A DNA stretch of 64,000 nt from Akkermansia muciniphila (GCA_945900785.1 CAMDJM010000007.1:30787-94786), one strand, 5' to 3'; shown: positions 44,937 through 55,911, counted from the stretch's first letter. Notes: generated from the sequence alone by a model not told the origin. Made by a program: numbers and translations.

Positions 44937-47900
44937 TCAGGGTTTGGAGATCAGGACGCGGAGGAATTGAGGGGCGGTGGGTGGAGCGGTGGCCGCAGGG
45001 AGGGTCCAGAGGGCGGCGGCGGTGCCCGCAGGGCTCACGATGATGCCTTGGGGAAGCGGCGGCGGCATGGGGGATGTCCAATTCCTGAGGTCAGGGCTGC
45101 TTTGGATCGTGGCGGTGTAGCCATCGGCCAGCAGGCCGGTAGGGATACTGATCGTAAATGAGGGGGAGAAACCGGGGGTGGCAGGTTGGGCCGTTATGCT
45201 CATGGTCCGATGGGATGCGGGATCGGCAGGATCGGTGCCAAAGGCATATTCAACAAGATTGGGCAAGCCGTCCTGGTCGTCATCATCTCCGGCTGTGAGG
45301 GTAAAGGGCAGGGTGCCGGCCTCGCCGGGATTTCCCCCGGCGGCACTGGGCTTCCAGTGCTGGCCGAGGGCAGGGTCGGGTGTGGGATGCTGCGCGGCAT
45401 TGGTCAGGACAATACTGCGGCCGGAACCGTCAGGTTGCGGCCAGGGGGATTTGTCGTTGTAGCGGAAGCTCCAGATGATTTCCCCAAGGCGGTCCAGCAG
45501 CGTGATGGTTTCGCCGCCGTTATTCAGATTCCCATTAAAGGCACCGGCCACCCGCGCATTGGCACCATAGCGGGCGCGGAAAGCGGCCAGATGGCCGCAG
45601 AGGATGACCCGGCTGCCGGGATTCAGCGTTAGAGTGGCGGGGCCGCCATTCGAAAAATTGAACTCCTGGACCGCTCCGGTGAGGCGCACGCCGGTGAGGT
45701 CGAGGGGACTGGTGCCGGTGTTGAGGAATTCAATGAATTCAAAGTCGCTGGCTGCCGTGGCACCGGCGGCGCTTTCGGCGGGGGTGGGGGGCTGAGGGGC
45801 ATAGTGGATCTCGGAGATCACGAAGTTCTCCCGGCTGGGCAGCACGGCGGCCACAATGTTCAGCGAGCTGGCCAGAGGGCCCCAGAATCCGGTCTCCGGC
45901 ACGTAAAGCCGGGCTTTCACTTCAGCAGAGGCTTCCAGCACGATGGGGTTCCGATAAACCGGCGATGTAATGTCCGGGAGAATGCCAATTGGTTTCACGC
46001 CGAGGCTGCCGGTCAGGCTGGGGACACAGAGCAGATCGGAATCCACTGAGGTCCGGTTCAGCGCGAGAATGGCCAGCGTATTGGCTCCGGGCTGAAGCGC
46101 TGGGATGACATGGGAAATGTCCAGGGTGACCCCAGTGATACCGGTGTTGTCGGAGAAGCTGTTGGGCGTGGCATCGGCGGTGGCGTTCCAGGCGGCGGGA
46201 CTGGCGGGGAGGATGTTTTGCCGGGTGGCTTCCTGACCATTCACGAGGATGACAAAGCCATCGTCATAGCGCATTTTGACTTTCAGGCTGACAAGGCGGC
46301 TGCGCTGATCTGAGGTGAGGATGAAGGGCACGCGGACCATGAGGGCGGAGCCAAGGTTGGCAAGGGCAGGCTGCACATTGCCGGTTCCCCCGGTCCAGGT
46401 GTTGTCATTGGGGTGCGGGCCGCCAATGTGATAGAGGGTGGGATTGGAGACAGAGGGAACTGCCGTATCGAAGCCGAAGCCAAGTTGGCCTGACGTCCAG
46501 GCTCCTGCGTTGGGAGGATCGGTGATGCCAGTCCAATCCGCCAGAGGGAGGGTAGACCCCCCATTTTCCACGGTGGGGACAAACCAGCTTCCCTGACCAT
46601 ATTCGGGGATCAGAACAACGCTCTGCGTTGTGCTGGGGAGGGGATAGCCGGCGGGGCGGGGGTCCGTGCCATCGGTGGTGTAGTGGACTTCCCCGGCCGG
46701 GAACAGGACGCCGGATTGGAGTGCGCTGAATGGCGCAAGGGAGATGGCCACAGAACTGTTGTTGGTCCTGACACTGGTGAGCACCGGCGGACGCATGGCG
46801 GCACTGCCGAGCTGGAACTGATTGTCCGCCCAGGCGAGCCGGTCGGTGGTCCATTGTTTGAGGTTGGCGACTTCTGCCTGAAAGGTGGTGCGGCTGGAGG
46901 CGTCGGCGGGATTCGGCCAATAGCGGTTCCCCAGGATCGGATACTTCCGGAAGTGCCGCATGATAGGGCTTTGGGCGGTCACGGAAGTGCCATTGGTGAT
47001 GTTGGTGGGATTGCCATTGCGGAGCAGGGCGGATACGCCTTCGATCCGGTCTTGGATGGCGGACGTGCTCCAGACGGAACTGCGCAGTTGCCAATAGCGG
47101 TCAAAGGTGGCGAGGCGGTAGTTCGGGTCCTTGTGCAGTTGGGGGAACCACAGATTGCCGGCAAGCGGCGCGGTGCGCGTGGCGTCATAGTTCCATCCGG
47201 TGCGGAACTCCCCCTCGGCGTAGTCAGCATTGCCCAGGGAAATATTGAAGTCCCAGAGCGGTCCGGCTTTCATCCTGCCGCCCCGGTCCTTGTGGAAAAA
47301 GGTGCTGAATACATAGCCATCGATTTGTTTGGATATCTCCACGGCCCATTGCCAGTCGATGAAGCTGGGAACGTCGATCCACCTGGCATAACCAGTCTCA
47401 GGATGGGTGAAGGTGGGGCTGAAGAGGGCCGACTCGAAGGCATTGACGTAGCTCTGGAGATACACGCGCTGTGGGGTGGACAAGGCCTCCGGGTCAGCAC
47501 TTTGCAGTTCCACGCTGCGGCTGGTGGTCCAGAGGGTCGAGCCAAGGCTGGCTTTATCCTTCTTGAAAACATAGCCGCCCTGGAGGAGCACGGGATCAGT
47601 CACCAGGGCATTGGTTTTGGCCAGATCCAGGCGGCGGGAGGCGTTTTTGATTTTCTCCACCAGCAGATAAACCCCGCGGTAGTCGGCATAACTGACCGCT
47701 TGTCCAGGCTCCTGATTGAAGAACAATTCCACAAATTTCACCCGGGGCGCAAACCAGTCCTGGTGGATCTCGCCAAAGGTGGAGTAGACGAGATAGTTCC
47801 GCATCATCGACTTGTCAGACCACGGGCCATGCAGCACCCAGTCGGATTCGGCGGGCATGCCGAGGATGGCGGCGTCCTTGTCGGTGTTTTCGTTGTTCCA

Positions 47901-49673
47901 GATTTCCCAGGCATAGGATTTCTGATCAAAGCCGGAGGAGCTTTCCCCGCGCACGTGGCTGCCGCAGCGTCCCTGGAAATCCGCCACTCCATCCAGCCGT
48001 GTCCGCCCCGCAGCGTCCGGGGCCACCATCACCGCATAGCCCGGACGGAATGGCCGGGCATCGGAAGGCGAGGAGGTGGCATCCACCGCCACGCCAAAGC
48101 TATCCATCACCAGCACCGGGATGTTGGAGGTAAAGACGTCCCCGGTGTTGTTGTATTTGGTCAGGTTGGAATCGAGCCTGAGGAAGGTGCGGCTGCTGAC
48201 AGGGCCTGGCAGATGCAGCGGACGGAAGATCCGGGCGCGCACGGTGGTGGTGGTGGTGATGGAAAATGGCCCGGTGTATTCCGGGGAGTTTTCCGTGGGA
48301 ATGGTCTGACCCAGGGAATAGCGGACCACCGAACCGCGCGCGATGGGCTGCTGGATGGAAAGCTGGATAGGCGTGGTGCTGGCGATGAGGCCGCCTTCGC
48401 GGGAAAAGATCACGTCTTCCGCCGGCAGTCCTGCGTCCATCAGGGTGATGTTTTTTTTCCCGGGCGTGGCCTTTTCCAGATAACCTTTCTGCCGGGTGTT
48501 GCCGGTTTCCCCATAAGGAATGTCCGTGCCCTGGGCACCATAACGGAACTCCGAGGCCAGCGTTCCATTGGGCCGCACCAGAGCGAGATAGCCTCCGGCC
48601 CTGGGCAGGGTGAAATTGGTGTGCAGTGGGCCGCTGGCGGAGCTGCGGTTTTTTCCGGAGGCCGCAATCACGCGGTATTGGTTCGATCCGAGGCTGAATG
48701 CGGGCAGCGGCCATTTGCCAGGCACCGCAGGATCATTGGTGAGAAACCATCCGGCAAGGGAGGTGGCTGTATTCGATCCGTTATAAATTTCCAGCCAATC
48801 CGGACTTTCCAGATCCTCATCCTCCCAGGATTGGGAGTTGTCCGCGGCAAATTCTGTAATCACGGGTCCGCCGGTGGCAATGTTGACCCGGGGCGTGGTA
48901 GTGACCTGAAGATTGTCCAGCGTGATGGTCTGCGTGGCCACGGCTCCGGTGCGGGCGGAAAACGCGGCACTGTCGCCCACCTGCGGGGTAAAGCCAGGAA
49001 CGGCCAGATTGGCCCAGATGTCGGTGTTATTCCAGCGCACGTCCAGTCCCTGCGCGTCCCAGCGCACCGTCACCGGACGGAAGGCTCCATCGTTGGGGGA
49101 ACTCCAGGGGGTGCGGGCAAGGACGACCCGGTTGGCGTAAACAATGATCTCGCCCTCCACGCCGGCGATGCCCGGATCATCGTAGGTTTTCCAGCCGACC
49201 ACAAGTCCATTGGCCAGGGCCCAGCCCAGTTCCCCATCGCCATCCGTGGGCGGGATATCGCCGAAATTTACAGAAAAGCCATCGCCCGCGATGGCGGTGG
49301 AAAACAGCTTCAAATTGAAGTTGATGGTGATGGCTGCAATATCCTGACCGACGTCAATTTCGGATAGTCTGAAGGAAGTGACGGCATGGGGAACGCCATC
49401 CGCTGTCAGCCGCAGGCCACCCCCATCAATGGCTCCGACGGGCACTGCGGGTTGGCCGGTGCTGGTGCCGGAAAGGGAACTGCCGTCATTCCATGACGCA
49501 CTGCCCGGGCGCGTGCCATTAAGATAGGGAAAGGACTGGATGCCACCCGCTGCCGGGTAGGTTCCGGCAACCGCCAAGGGCTGCTGGAAAGCCAGCAGGT
49601 TCAGGGCAGGAAGAACCAGCCGCACGAACCGGCCCATCGCGGGAAAATATTTTGCTGGAAGGAGTTGGATCAT
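44937..49673 (-). CDS. Giant secreted CotH / lamin-tail domain protein (1578 aa)
   Basis: A signal peptide (about 1-37) precedes a lectin-like beta domain (about 45-258) and a first lamin-tail domain (about 268-395, 'VITEFAADNSQSWEDEDLES', 'DWLEIYNGSN'). A chitobiase-type CHB_HEX region follows ('VRYSLGQTIPTENSPEYTGP'), then a CotH-type kinase fold (about 505-960) with 'RGESSSGFDQKSYAWEIWN' as the P-loop-like motif and 'GPLWDFNISLGNADY' as the metal-binding DF-type segment. After another CHB_HEX-like unit ('YTTDGTDPRPAGY') and beta modules, a second LTD domain (about 1330-1460) precedes 'DDQDGLPNLVEYAFGTDP' and the C-terminal 'YTATIQSSPDLRNWTS' block. CotH kinases phosphorylate secreted proteins in Bacillus; here the target is unknown. 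Confidence 0.88.
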   Translation of the reverse strand: MIQLLPAKYFPAMGRFVRLVLPALNLLAFQQPLAVAGTYPAAGGIQSFPYLNGTRPGSASWNDGSSLSGTSTGQPAVPVGAIDGGGLRLTADGVPHAVTSFRLSEIDVGQDIAAITINFNLKLFSTAIAGDGFSVNFGDIPPTDGDGELGWALANGLVVGWKTYDDPGIAGVEGEIIVYANRVVLARTPWSSPNDGAFRPVTVRWDAQGLDVRWNNTDIWANLAVPGFTPQVGDSAAFSARTGAVATQTITLDNLQVTTTPRVNIATGGPVITEFAADNSQSWEDEDLESPDWLEIYNGSNTATSLAGWFLTNDPAVPGKWPLPAFSLGSNQYRVIAASGKNRSSASGPLHTNFTLPRAGGYLALVRPNGTLASEFRYGAQGTDIPYGETGNTRQKGYLEKATPGKKNITLMDAGLPAEDVIFSREGGLIASTTPIQLSIQQPIARGSVVRYSLGQTIPTENSPEYTGPFSITTTTTVRARIFRPLHLPGPVSSRTFLRLDSNLTKYNNTGDVFTSNIPVLVMDSFGVAVDATSSPSDARPFRPGYAVMVAPDAAGRTRLDGVADFQGRCGSHVRGESSSGFDQKSYAWEIWNNENTDKDAAILGMPAESDWVLHGPWSDKSMMRNYLVYSTFGEIHQDWFAPRVKFVELFFNQEPGQAVSYADYRGVYLLVEKIKNASRRLDLAKTNALVTDPVLLQGGYVFKKDKASLGSTLWTTSRSVELQSADPEALSTPQRVYLQSYVNAFESALFSPTFTHPETGYARWIDVPSFIDWQWAVEISKQIDGYVFSTFFHKDRGGRMKAGPLWDFNISLGNADYAEGEFRTGWNYDATRTAPLAGNLWFPQLHKDPNYRLATFDRYWQLRSSVWSTSAIQDRIEGVSALLRNGNPTNITNGTSVTAQSPIMRHFRKYPILGNRYWPNPADASSRTTFQAEVANLKQWTTDRLAWADNQFQLGSAAMRPPVLTSVRTNNSSVAISLAPFSALQSGVLFPAGEVHYTTDGTDPRPAGYPLPSTTQSVVLIPEYGQGSWFVPTVENGGSTLPLADWTGITDPPNAGAWTSGQLGFGFDTAVPSVSNPTLYHIGGPHPNDNTWTGGTGNVQPALANLGSALMVRVPFILTSDQRSRLVSLKVKMRYDDGFVILVNGQEATRQNILPASPAAWNATADATPNSFSDNTGITGVTLDISHVIPALQPGANTLAILALNRTSVDSDLLCVPSLTGSLGVKPIGILPDITSPVYRNPIVLEASAEVKARLYVPETGFWGPLASSLNIVAAVLPSRENFVISEIHYAPQPPTPAESAAGATAASDFEFIEFLNTGTSPLDLTGVRLTGAVQEFNFSNGGPATLTLNPGSRVILCGHLAAFRARYGANARVAGAFNGNLNNGGETITLLDRLGEIIWSFRYNDKSPWPQPDGSGRSIVLTNAAQHPTPDPALGQHWKPSAAGGNPGEAGTLPFTLTAGDDDDQDGLPNLVEYAFGTDPADPASHRTMSITAQPATPGFSPSFTISIPTGLLADGYTATIQSSPDLRNWTSPMPPPLPQGIIVSPAGTAAALWTLPAATAPPTAPQFLRVLISKP

Positions 49674-49790
49674 GACGGAAAAGCCAGCGGCTGGGAAAAT
49701 GCTGCCGGCATTCCGGCAGAAGGAGGATCCGGGCCAACCGGCGGCTCAAATCCATGAAATCATAAAGGGCGCAGAGCGGGAAGTCCAGGA

Positions 49791-52700
49791 TTATGGCCGG
49801 GTGAAGCGCAGCCGGCCATGGAGCCTGGCGCCGGGGCCGGGGAGACCGGGGGCCTCCGTGCGCCAGACCTCGCGGCGCGTGCCATCGCCGGCATCAGTCG
49901 AGGAGACCTGGATGCCGCGCAGGGGCCAGGTTTGGAGATCCGTGGAAAACTCAACCTGCTGGCTGAAGTCCTCGTGGGCATTGGAGCGGATGAATGTCAG
50001 GGTGGGGTAGTTGCCGGGAACGCCCAGGACAGTGACGGTCAGATAGCCAGCGGCCGGGCTGGCAGCCGGGGACGGCATCAGGGGATCACTGCCAAGGGCA
50101 TACTCGATGATGTTGTCGAGGCTGTCATGGTCAGGATCTCCCTCCGGAGTGGCTCCCAGCCACGAGGCATAACTGACGCGGTCGTCCGTGCCGGGGCTGC
50201 CGCGGTTGGTCAGGCTGCTGCGCCAGTTGTAGCCCAGACTGGCATCGCGGGTGGGGTCTTCCGGATGAATCCTGACAAGGCTGAATCCTGAGCCGTCGGC
50301 CGCAGCGGGCCAGCTGAGGGCGGGATCATCATCGTAGGTGAAGGAAAGAACCGGAGGAGTGACGGAACCGAATTGCAGGGTGATGGTTTCGCCCCCGTTG
50401 CTGAGACGGTCCGTGGCCTGCCAGGCTCCCGCGATGGGTTTGCCGCTGCCGTAGCGGGTGGTGAAGGCGGCAATATTCTGCACCACCAGCAGGCTGGCCC
50501 CGGGGGCGATCAGGGTGCCCTCCGGAAAGGTGAAATCAAAGCCACTGGTGAACTGGAAGCCTGTCAAATCCAGGACGCTGCTTCCCATGTTATAGAGTTC
50601 GAGGTAATCGAAGGAGTCGTCATTCCACGACTGGGGCGGCACGAGGGCAGCGCCGGCGGCGCGTTCTGCCGTGCCAGGGTTGGCGGAGTGATACATCAGT
50701 TCCCTGACGGCCAGTTGGGAGGAGTAGGGGGAGGGATCGAAGGTCCCGGCGGTGAACTCCACGGCAGGACTCCAGTAACTCCACCGGCCCGTGGCATCCT
50801 TCATCCGGACGCGGGCCCGGTAGCGGTTCCCGGGGGTGCAGGCGGAGGGGGGATACTTGAATTCACTGGCAAAGGTGGCGATGGGGCCGCTGTCAAAGCT
50901 GGCGTTGATTTCCAGCAGGCGCGGCTCGGTGGGAACATAGGTGGCGGAAGTATTTACCTGAGCCATGCGCCACTGGATCGCGGCAAAGGTATTCGTCCCC
51001 TGGGGATCACTGAAGGCGTTCACGGTGAAACGGAGATCGTTCACCGCATGGCCAGCGGTGCCAGTGTAGGAAATGACCGGCGTGGCCGGGTATTTGGTGG
51101 CATTTTCGCCCAGGCTGCTCCCCAGCCTGTCCAGGAAAACCGCCCGTCCCCCGGCAGCTACGGTATCCCCGGGCCAATTGCTGCCGCCGCCATTGGCATC
51201 AAAGGCGAAGTCCTTCATTCCGGCGATGTAACGGTCCAGCGCGGTCTGCCCTACCGTGCCCAGGGCGGTATCGCCCGGGCCGTTGAGCCCGGTGAAGTTT
51301 CCCGCATCTGCCGGACCACCCACCCAGCGCCTGAATTCCGCATTGGCGATGGGGCGGACGATGGCGGCGAATTGATCGATCAGGGGGTTGATCTGATCTG
51401 GCTGCCAGACGAGGGCGCGGATTTCGCGGACCTGGTTGAAGTAGTTGGGCCACAGGGTGGGGTTGGTGCTGGGGTCCCCGCCGGAGCTGGCGCTATCATT
51501 GAAGAGGGCGTTGTGGACGAGATCGTGGCCATTGTTCCAGGTCGGACCCCAGGTGGCGTCCAGATCATTGGGCAGATACCAGAGCACGCCTTTGTTGCCA
51601 TTGGCGGTGTTGTAGTTTGGATAGAAATACCACCCGGCATTGTTGTCCCCGCTGGGCCAGTAGTCGTAGTGGCGGATCGCTTCACAGAAAGCGTGATACC
51701 GGCACCAGAGGTCGAGATTCACCCGGGCATTGATGAAGGCCGGCGTGCTGGTGCCTTTCAGATTGTTCAGCAGATCATCGTGGTCGGAACCGTTGAGCGG
51801 GCCGAAGGTGGATTGATAGCGAAACTGGAGCAGCCCGGCGGTGCCGTCGCGGGTGAGCTTGTAGAGGTTGCCTTTTTTCAGACCGTGGGCCTTGAGGAAA
51901 CGCCTGTCGTAGTCCTCGTGCACCCACATCAGGCCCCAGAAGTCGCCCCGCCATCTGTCAGGTTGCTCGGCGGTCTGCATGACCGTGCGGAAGTGCGCCC
52001 AGTGCCCGGCTGGGGCGGGGACACCAAGTTGATTGAAGATGCGGGAGTTGAGGTGTTCATTGATGGAAAAAGTGTAGCTGGCCCGGTTTTCCCAGAGGTT
52101 TTCGGTGATCATGGTGGACCACTTTTCCGGATAGGCCTGGCCCAGATGGTCGCGGGCGTCGAATTCGTAGCCTTTGTGGAAAAGGAATTTGAAGGCGCGC
52201 TTGGCATTGCCGGCCCCGCCGGTGCCCGAGGCGGTGTAACGGCCGTTGGCACCCTTCAGCCGGTAGGGAATGTGGTCATGGACGATGCCGTTGCAGACGA
52301 AGCAGGCTTTCCAGTTTTCAAAGGACCAGCTGGGGCCGGCGGTGAGCCGGCTGGCGGAGTTGTTGTCGTAGGCGACACATTGATCATAGTCCTGCTTGCG
52401 GGTGAGAAAGTGATAGACCGGCAGCTTTTGCAGGTCTGCCGAGGAGGTGCCTTCGTAGTCCGGCACACCATTGTAGACAAAACAGGCGAAATTCAGGGAG
52501 GGATCGCCCTGGTAGGGGACGCGGCCGGCGTGGCCGGCGGAATCCGTGGCGGTGATGCGGTAGCGGACGAGGGTGCGGTTCGCCCGGGCCGGGAGGGTGC
52601 CGGTCCAGATGCCATCGCCCCCCAGGGCATCGTCGCCCAGACCCTCGTCGTTCATCGGCGTGGTGCTCCAGTTGGCAGGATTTTCAAAGGCAGGGTTGGC

Positions 52701-55652
52701 GGCCAGCGGGGTGGCGACGTTGACGAAATTCCGATCCAGGATGGCCTTTGGCAGGGTGGAGGGGATGTAGGCTCCGGCGGCGTTGGTCTGCCAGGTGATA
52801 GTGGCGGAGGCGGTGCCCTGGGGATCCGTAATCCGGGCAGTGATGACGATGGGATCCACACTGGTGGGCGACACGGGCATGTGTTCCACTTTGCGGATGG
52901 CGGGAGCTGCGTTGGCGCTATAGCTGATATTCCGGGCTCCGGGGGAGGCCTGATCACTGCCGCCGCTGCCCTGTTTCATTTCCAGATTGAAGGAAAAGTC
53001 GTCGGAGGTGACAGGAGAATTGATGGCGAGCACTGCCAGCACGTTGGTGCCGGCAGAGAGGTTGTAGGGAGCGGTATTCGTGATGGTATAGCTGTCCCAG
53101 TTATTGGGCGCGGCTTCGTGGGTGGTGATGGAGATACCGCCGATGGTGACGGCCCCGGCAGCCTGGGTAGGGGTGCCGCTGCCAACGTAAAAGCGCACGG
53201 GGATTTCCACCCCGTTGAGATAGATTACGCAGCCATCATCAATGTAAACGCGCAGGGCAAGAGCGTTGGGGATCTGTCCTGCTTCCAAGGTGAATTCATG
53301 GCGGAAATACACGGCCTGGTAGCCATTCTGCGGAGTTGGGGCCGTGGTGCGGCGCATGTCAGCCAGGAGAACCGCATCGTCATTGTCCCCATAGCCAAAT
53401 CCGAGCCATGGAATAGTGGCGCTCCCGGCGGTGGTGGTGCCCTCCAGCCAACCGGTGAGATCGGCCCCGCTGCGCGCTTTCCATGTGGTGGCGGGTGGAG
53501 TCAGGCTTTTAAAATACCTCCAGCCAGTGCTGGCGGGGGGGATGTAGGTGGCGGTGCCGGGCAGTTTGGCGGCGGACCAGTTGCTCCCATGGGTGGCGTC
53601 CAGGGAAGGGTGTTTCAGTTCGATGGAATAACCCTCCCCATTGCCCTCGGCAGGCCACGGGGAGTGGTTGTTGTAGTCCACTTCCGAGATAATGTTATTC
53701 GCCGGATCGCGCAGCCGGATGGTGTCTCCGTCGTTGGAAAGGCCATTGGTTTCCTTCGATCCATCGGGGTAAAGGACGATGGCATTGTCCCATGGGCCGA
53801 GGGCGGTTTTGGACCAGGTGCTGAGGATGGTGGCGGGGTCCTCCGCGATGATGAGGTAGGAATCCGGTGCCAGGGTGGTGCCGGCGGGGATCAGATAGTC
53901 GACTCCGCCGGAGAGCCGCCAGTGGCTCAGGTCGGCAGTGAAAGGGCCATCGTTGTAGAGTTCGATGAAGGAATTGCGGATGACGTTATTGATGCCGTTG
54001 TAGTGGATTTCGTTGATGATCACCCCGCGCGTTTCCGGCACCACCTGAAAGACCAGATTCCGCTCAATCCAAAGGCCTTCGGCGTCGGTGGACCGCAGGC
54101 GCAGGCGCAGGGTTTCTCCGGCCATGCTGGCAAAGGAAACCGCAGCGAGCAGCTGGTTGCCCTTGATGCTAAAACGCTGGTTTTCCTCACCGCCCGGGCC
54201 GGATACGAGGGTGAAGGTGTGGGCTTCCCCCGCATTGGGGTCAGGACTGGAGAGGGTGGTTAGAAAGTCGCCGGGGCCTTTCCCGGGGCGGATAGTGGTG
54301 TCGGCCGCAGTGATGCCAGTGGGTGGCAGGGATGGGCCGGTGATGTTCAGGCGGATGGTGGCAGGGGCAGACCCGTATTTCCCATCGCTGACTTTAAAGG
54401 TGAATTCATCAGGGCCCGTATAACCAGGGGTAGCGCTGTAGAGCCGGTCTGCCCCGGTGCCCCGCGTCAGGCTGCCATGGGCTGGTGGGGTGACGATCAG
54501 ATATTGGAGGGATCCGTTATTGGGATCACTGCCGGAGAGCAGCACCGGGTGCGGCGTGCCGTTGCGGACGATCAGTCCCGTTTGGCCCGTGGCGGTGGGG
54601 ATGCCGGGATTGGCGGAGACACTGGCATCCGCAGTGGTGGTGACCGCATTTCCGCCGGTCTCAATCGCACGCAGGGTCCATGTCAGGGTCTGCGGTGTCC
54701 CGGTAAGATCCGGCACGGTGGTGGAGAAGCTGCCGCTGGTGGCGGTGCCGGAGGAGACAGTGGTGGAGCCCAGCGCGATTTCATAGCTGAAAGCGCCGGT
54801 GACGGTGGCGGTAGTGACGTTCCAGGCCAGGGTCACCGGATCGCCCTCGTAGGCGGTGGCTGGATTGGCGCTGAAGCTGGTGATGAAGGGACCGCCCAGC
54901 GGCGACGCCCCATTGGCCAGCGCCTGGACTTCCGCCGCCGTGAGGGCGTTATTGTAAATCGCGACATCATCCAAAGTGCCGCTGAAAAATTCAGCGTTGT
55001 TTGTGCTGCCGATGCGGAAATTGGCTGTGGTGGCCCCGTTCGAGCCCGGAGCATCAATGGCGGCTTGGGTGCCGTCGAGATAGATGCGGCGGACCACGCC
55101 ATCCCAGGTGGTGGCAACGTGGTGCCAATTTCCATCATTCAGCGTGGTGGAAAGATTGGTGACCTCAAGATCGGAAGACCACCAATAGTGGGTGAGTCCA
55201 TTGCCGCCCGCCGCCAGGCGCAGCGCATTCACCTGGCGGACGGTGCCGTAGTTTCCCCAGCCCACAATACCCCGGGCTCCCAGGAGGGTGGGCCTGATCC
55301 ATGCGGCTTGCGTATAGGCGCTGTTGCCTGCTGGCAAATTGGGCACCGTGCCTGACAGGTATTGGCTGTTGCCATCCAGGGCCAGCCCCCCCCCGCTTTT
55401 TCCGGCCTCCGTATAGCTGGCACCGGTGGCGCTCAGGGCAATGCCGCGGGCCGCATCATTGCCCACGGTAGCTGCACTGGAAAACGGCCACCAGGCCACC
55501 AGACCGGCAGAGGCGGGCGGCGTGCCCAGCAGGAGCAGGCACAGGACGAGACACCCCCGGCTGGGGATGATTGCGGAGCGGAGCGGATGGGACAGAAGGG
55601 ACAGATGTGACAGATGGGAAAGGGGGCGCATGGGGGGCATCAGGCTGGGCAA
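49791..55652 (-). CDS. Giant secreted LamG / LTD / CotH protein (1953 aa)
   Basis: The signal peptide region reads 'GCLVLCLLLLGTPPASAG' (about 34-50); the preceding Ser/His/Leu-rich 'LSHLSHLSLLSH' repeat is unusual, so the true start may be a later ATG. Domains: LamG (about 50-250, 'NWHHVATTWDGVVRRIYLDG'), Ig-like (255-345), cadherin-like/VCBS (about 350-440), LTD (about 545-700, 'VIINEIHYNGINN'), a CotH-type fold (about 1090-1500) with a divergent P-loop 'YRLKGANGRYTASG' and 'LPNDLDATWG', a second LTD (about 1670-1790) and 'DPDHDSLDNIIEYALGSDP' followed by 'QQVEFSTDLQTW'. It is the neighbour of the 1578 aa protein on the same strand, 117 bp upstream. Function is unknown beyond surface localisation. 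Confidence 0.87.
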   Translation of the reverse strand: MPSLMPPMRPLSHLSHLSLLSHPLRSAIIPSRGCLVLCLLLLGTPPASAGLVAWWPFSSAATVGNDAARGIALSATGASYTEAGKSGGGLALDGNSQYLSGTVPNLPAGNSAYTQAAWIRPTLLGARGIVGWGNYGTVRQVNALRLAAGGNGLTHYWWSSDLEVTNLSTTLNDGNWHHVATTWDGVVRRIYLDGTQAAIDAPGSNGATTANFRIGSTNNAEFFSGTLDDVAIYNNALTAAEVQALANGASPLGGPFITSFSANPATAYEGDPVTLAWNVTTATVTGAFSYEIALGSTTVSSGTATSGSFSTTVPDLTGTPQTLTWTLRAIETGGNAVTTTADASVSANPGIPTATGQTGLIVRNGTPHPVLLSGSDPNNGSLQYLIVTPPAHGSLTRGTGADRLYSATPGYTGPDEFTFKVSDGKYGSAPATIRLNITGPSLPPTGITAADTTIRPGKGPGDFLTTLSSPDPNAGEAHTFTLVSGPGGEENQRFSIKGNQLLAAVSFASMAGETLRLRLRSTDAEGLWIERNLVFQVVPETRGVIINEIHYNGINNVIRNSFIELYNDGPFTADLSHWRLSGGVDYLIPAGTTLAPDSYLIIAEDPATILSTWSKTALGPWDNAIVLYPDGSKETNGLSNDGDTIRLRDPANNIISEVDYNNHSPWPAEGNGEGYSIELKHPSLDATHGSNWSAAKLPGTATYIPPASTGWRYFKSLTPPATTWKARSGADLTGWLEGTTTAGSATIPWLGFGYGDNDDAVLLADMRRTTAPTPQNGYQAVYFRHEFTLEAGQIPNALALRVYIDDGCVIYLNGVEIPVRFYVGSGTPTQAAGAVTIGGISITTHEAAPNNWDSYTITNTAPYNLSAGTNVLAVLAINSPVTSDDFSFNLEMKQGSGGSDQASPGARNISYSANAAPAIRKVEHMPVSPTSVDPIVITARITDPQGTASATITWQTNAAGAYIPSTLPKAILDRNFVNVATPLAANPAFENPANWSTTPMNDEGLGDDALGGDGIWTGTLPARANRTLVRYRITATDSAGHAGRVPYQGDPSLNFACFVYNGVPDYEGTSSADLQKLPVYHFLTRKQDYDQCVAYDNNSASRLTAGPSWSFENWKACFVCNGIVHDHIPYRLKGANGRYTASGTGGAGNAKRAFKFLFHKGYEFDARDHLGQAYPEKWSTMITENLWENRASYTFSINEHLNSRIFNQLGVPAPAGHWAHFRTVMQTAEQPDRWRGDFWGLMWVHEDYDRRFLKAHGLKKGNLYKLTRDGTAGLLQFRYQSTFGPLNGSDHDDLLNNLKGTSTPAFINARVNLDLWCRYHAFCEAIRHYDYWPSGDNNAGWYFYPNYNTANGNKGVLWYLPNDLDATWGPTWNNGHDLVHNALFNDSASSGGDPSTNPTLWPNYFNQVREIRALVWQPDQINPLIDQFAAIVRPIANAEFRRWVGGPADAGNFTGLNGPGDTALGTVGQTALDRYIAGMKDFAFDANGGGSNWPGDTVAAGGRAVFLDRLGSSLGENATKYPATPVISYTGTAGHAVNDLRFTVNAFSDPQGTNTFAAIQWRMAQVNTSATYVPTEPRLLEINASFDSGPIATFASEFKYPPSACTPGNRYRARVRMKDATGRWSYWSPAVEFTAGTFDPSPYSSQLAVRELMYHSANPGTAERAAGAALVPPQSWNDDSFDYLELYNMGSSVLDLTGFQFTSGFDFTFPEGTLIAPGASLLVVQNIAAFTTRYGSGKPIAGAWQATDRLSNGGETITLQFGSVTPPVLSFTYDDDPALSWPAAADGSGFSLVRIHPEDPTRDASLGYNWRSSLTNRGSPGTDDRVSYASWLGATPEGDPDHDSLDNIIEYALGSDPLMPSPAASPAAGYLTVTVLGVPGNYPTLTFIRSNAHEDFSQQVEFSTDLQTWPLRGIQVSSTDAGDGTRREVWRTEAPGLPGPGARLHGRLRFTRP

Positions 55653-55911
55653 AAAATGGATGGAGCCTGCAGTTTACCGGATCCTCCGGCGGGTGTCGAG
55701 AATTGAAGGGCAAAAATGCAGTCCTCCAGATGCCGGGGCCGCTTTCCCACCGCGGGTTTGAGCGATGCGCCGGACACCAGCAAGTGGAACAGGATCGAAT
55801 ATCGGCTGTTCAGTTTTATTTTCATGCATTGGCGGGACAAACCGCTCATCCTCCTCGCGGTGATTTTCGCATTAAAGTCCCGGCGGAAATCACTGCCACC
55901 CTTCATTGACC
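55653..55911. other. Intergenic region upstream of the 1953 aa gene
   Basis: No gene supported. Frames on both strands are open but low in protein-like content. The segment from about 55780 to 55880 is AT-rich and may contain the promoter of the minus-strand CotH gene. Confidence 0.35.

Noticed and set aside
46683..49367. An 894-codon open frame on the plus strand
   Set aside because: Antisense to the 1578 aa CotH protein, with the same reverse-frame composition.
50373..54263. A 1296-codon open frame on the plus strand
   Set aside because: Antisense to the 1953 aa CotH protein; low complexity, no signal peptide and no recognisable motif.
55580..55625. Short tandem repeat of gggacag/tgacag units
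   Set aside because: It lies inside the N-terminal coding region of the 1953 aa protein and simply encodes the Ser/His/Leu repeats; too short to call a functional repeat.
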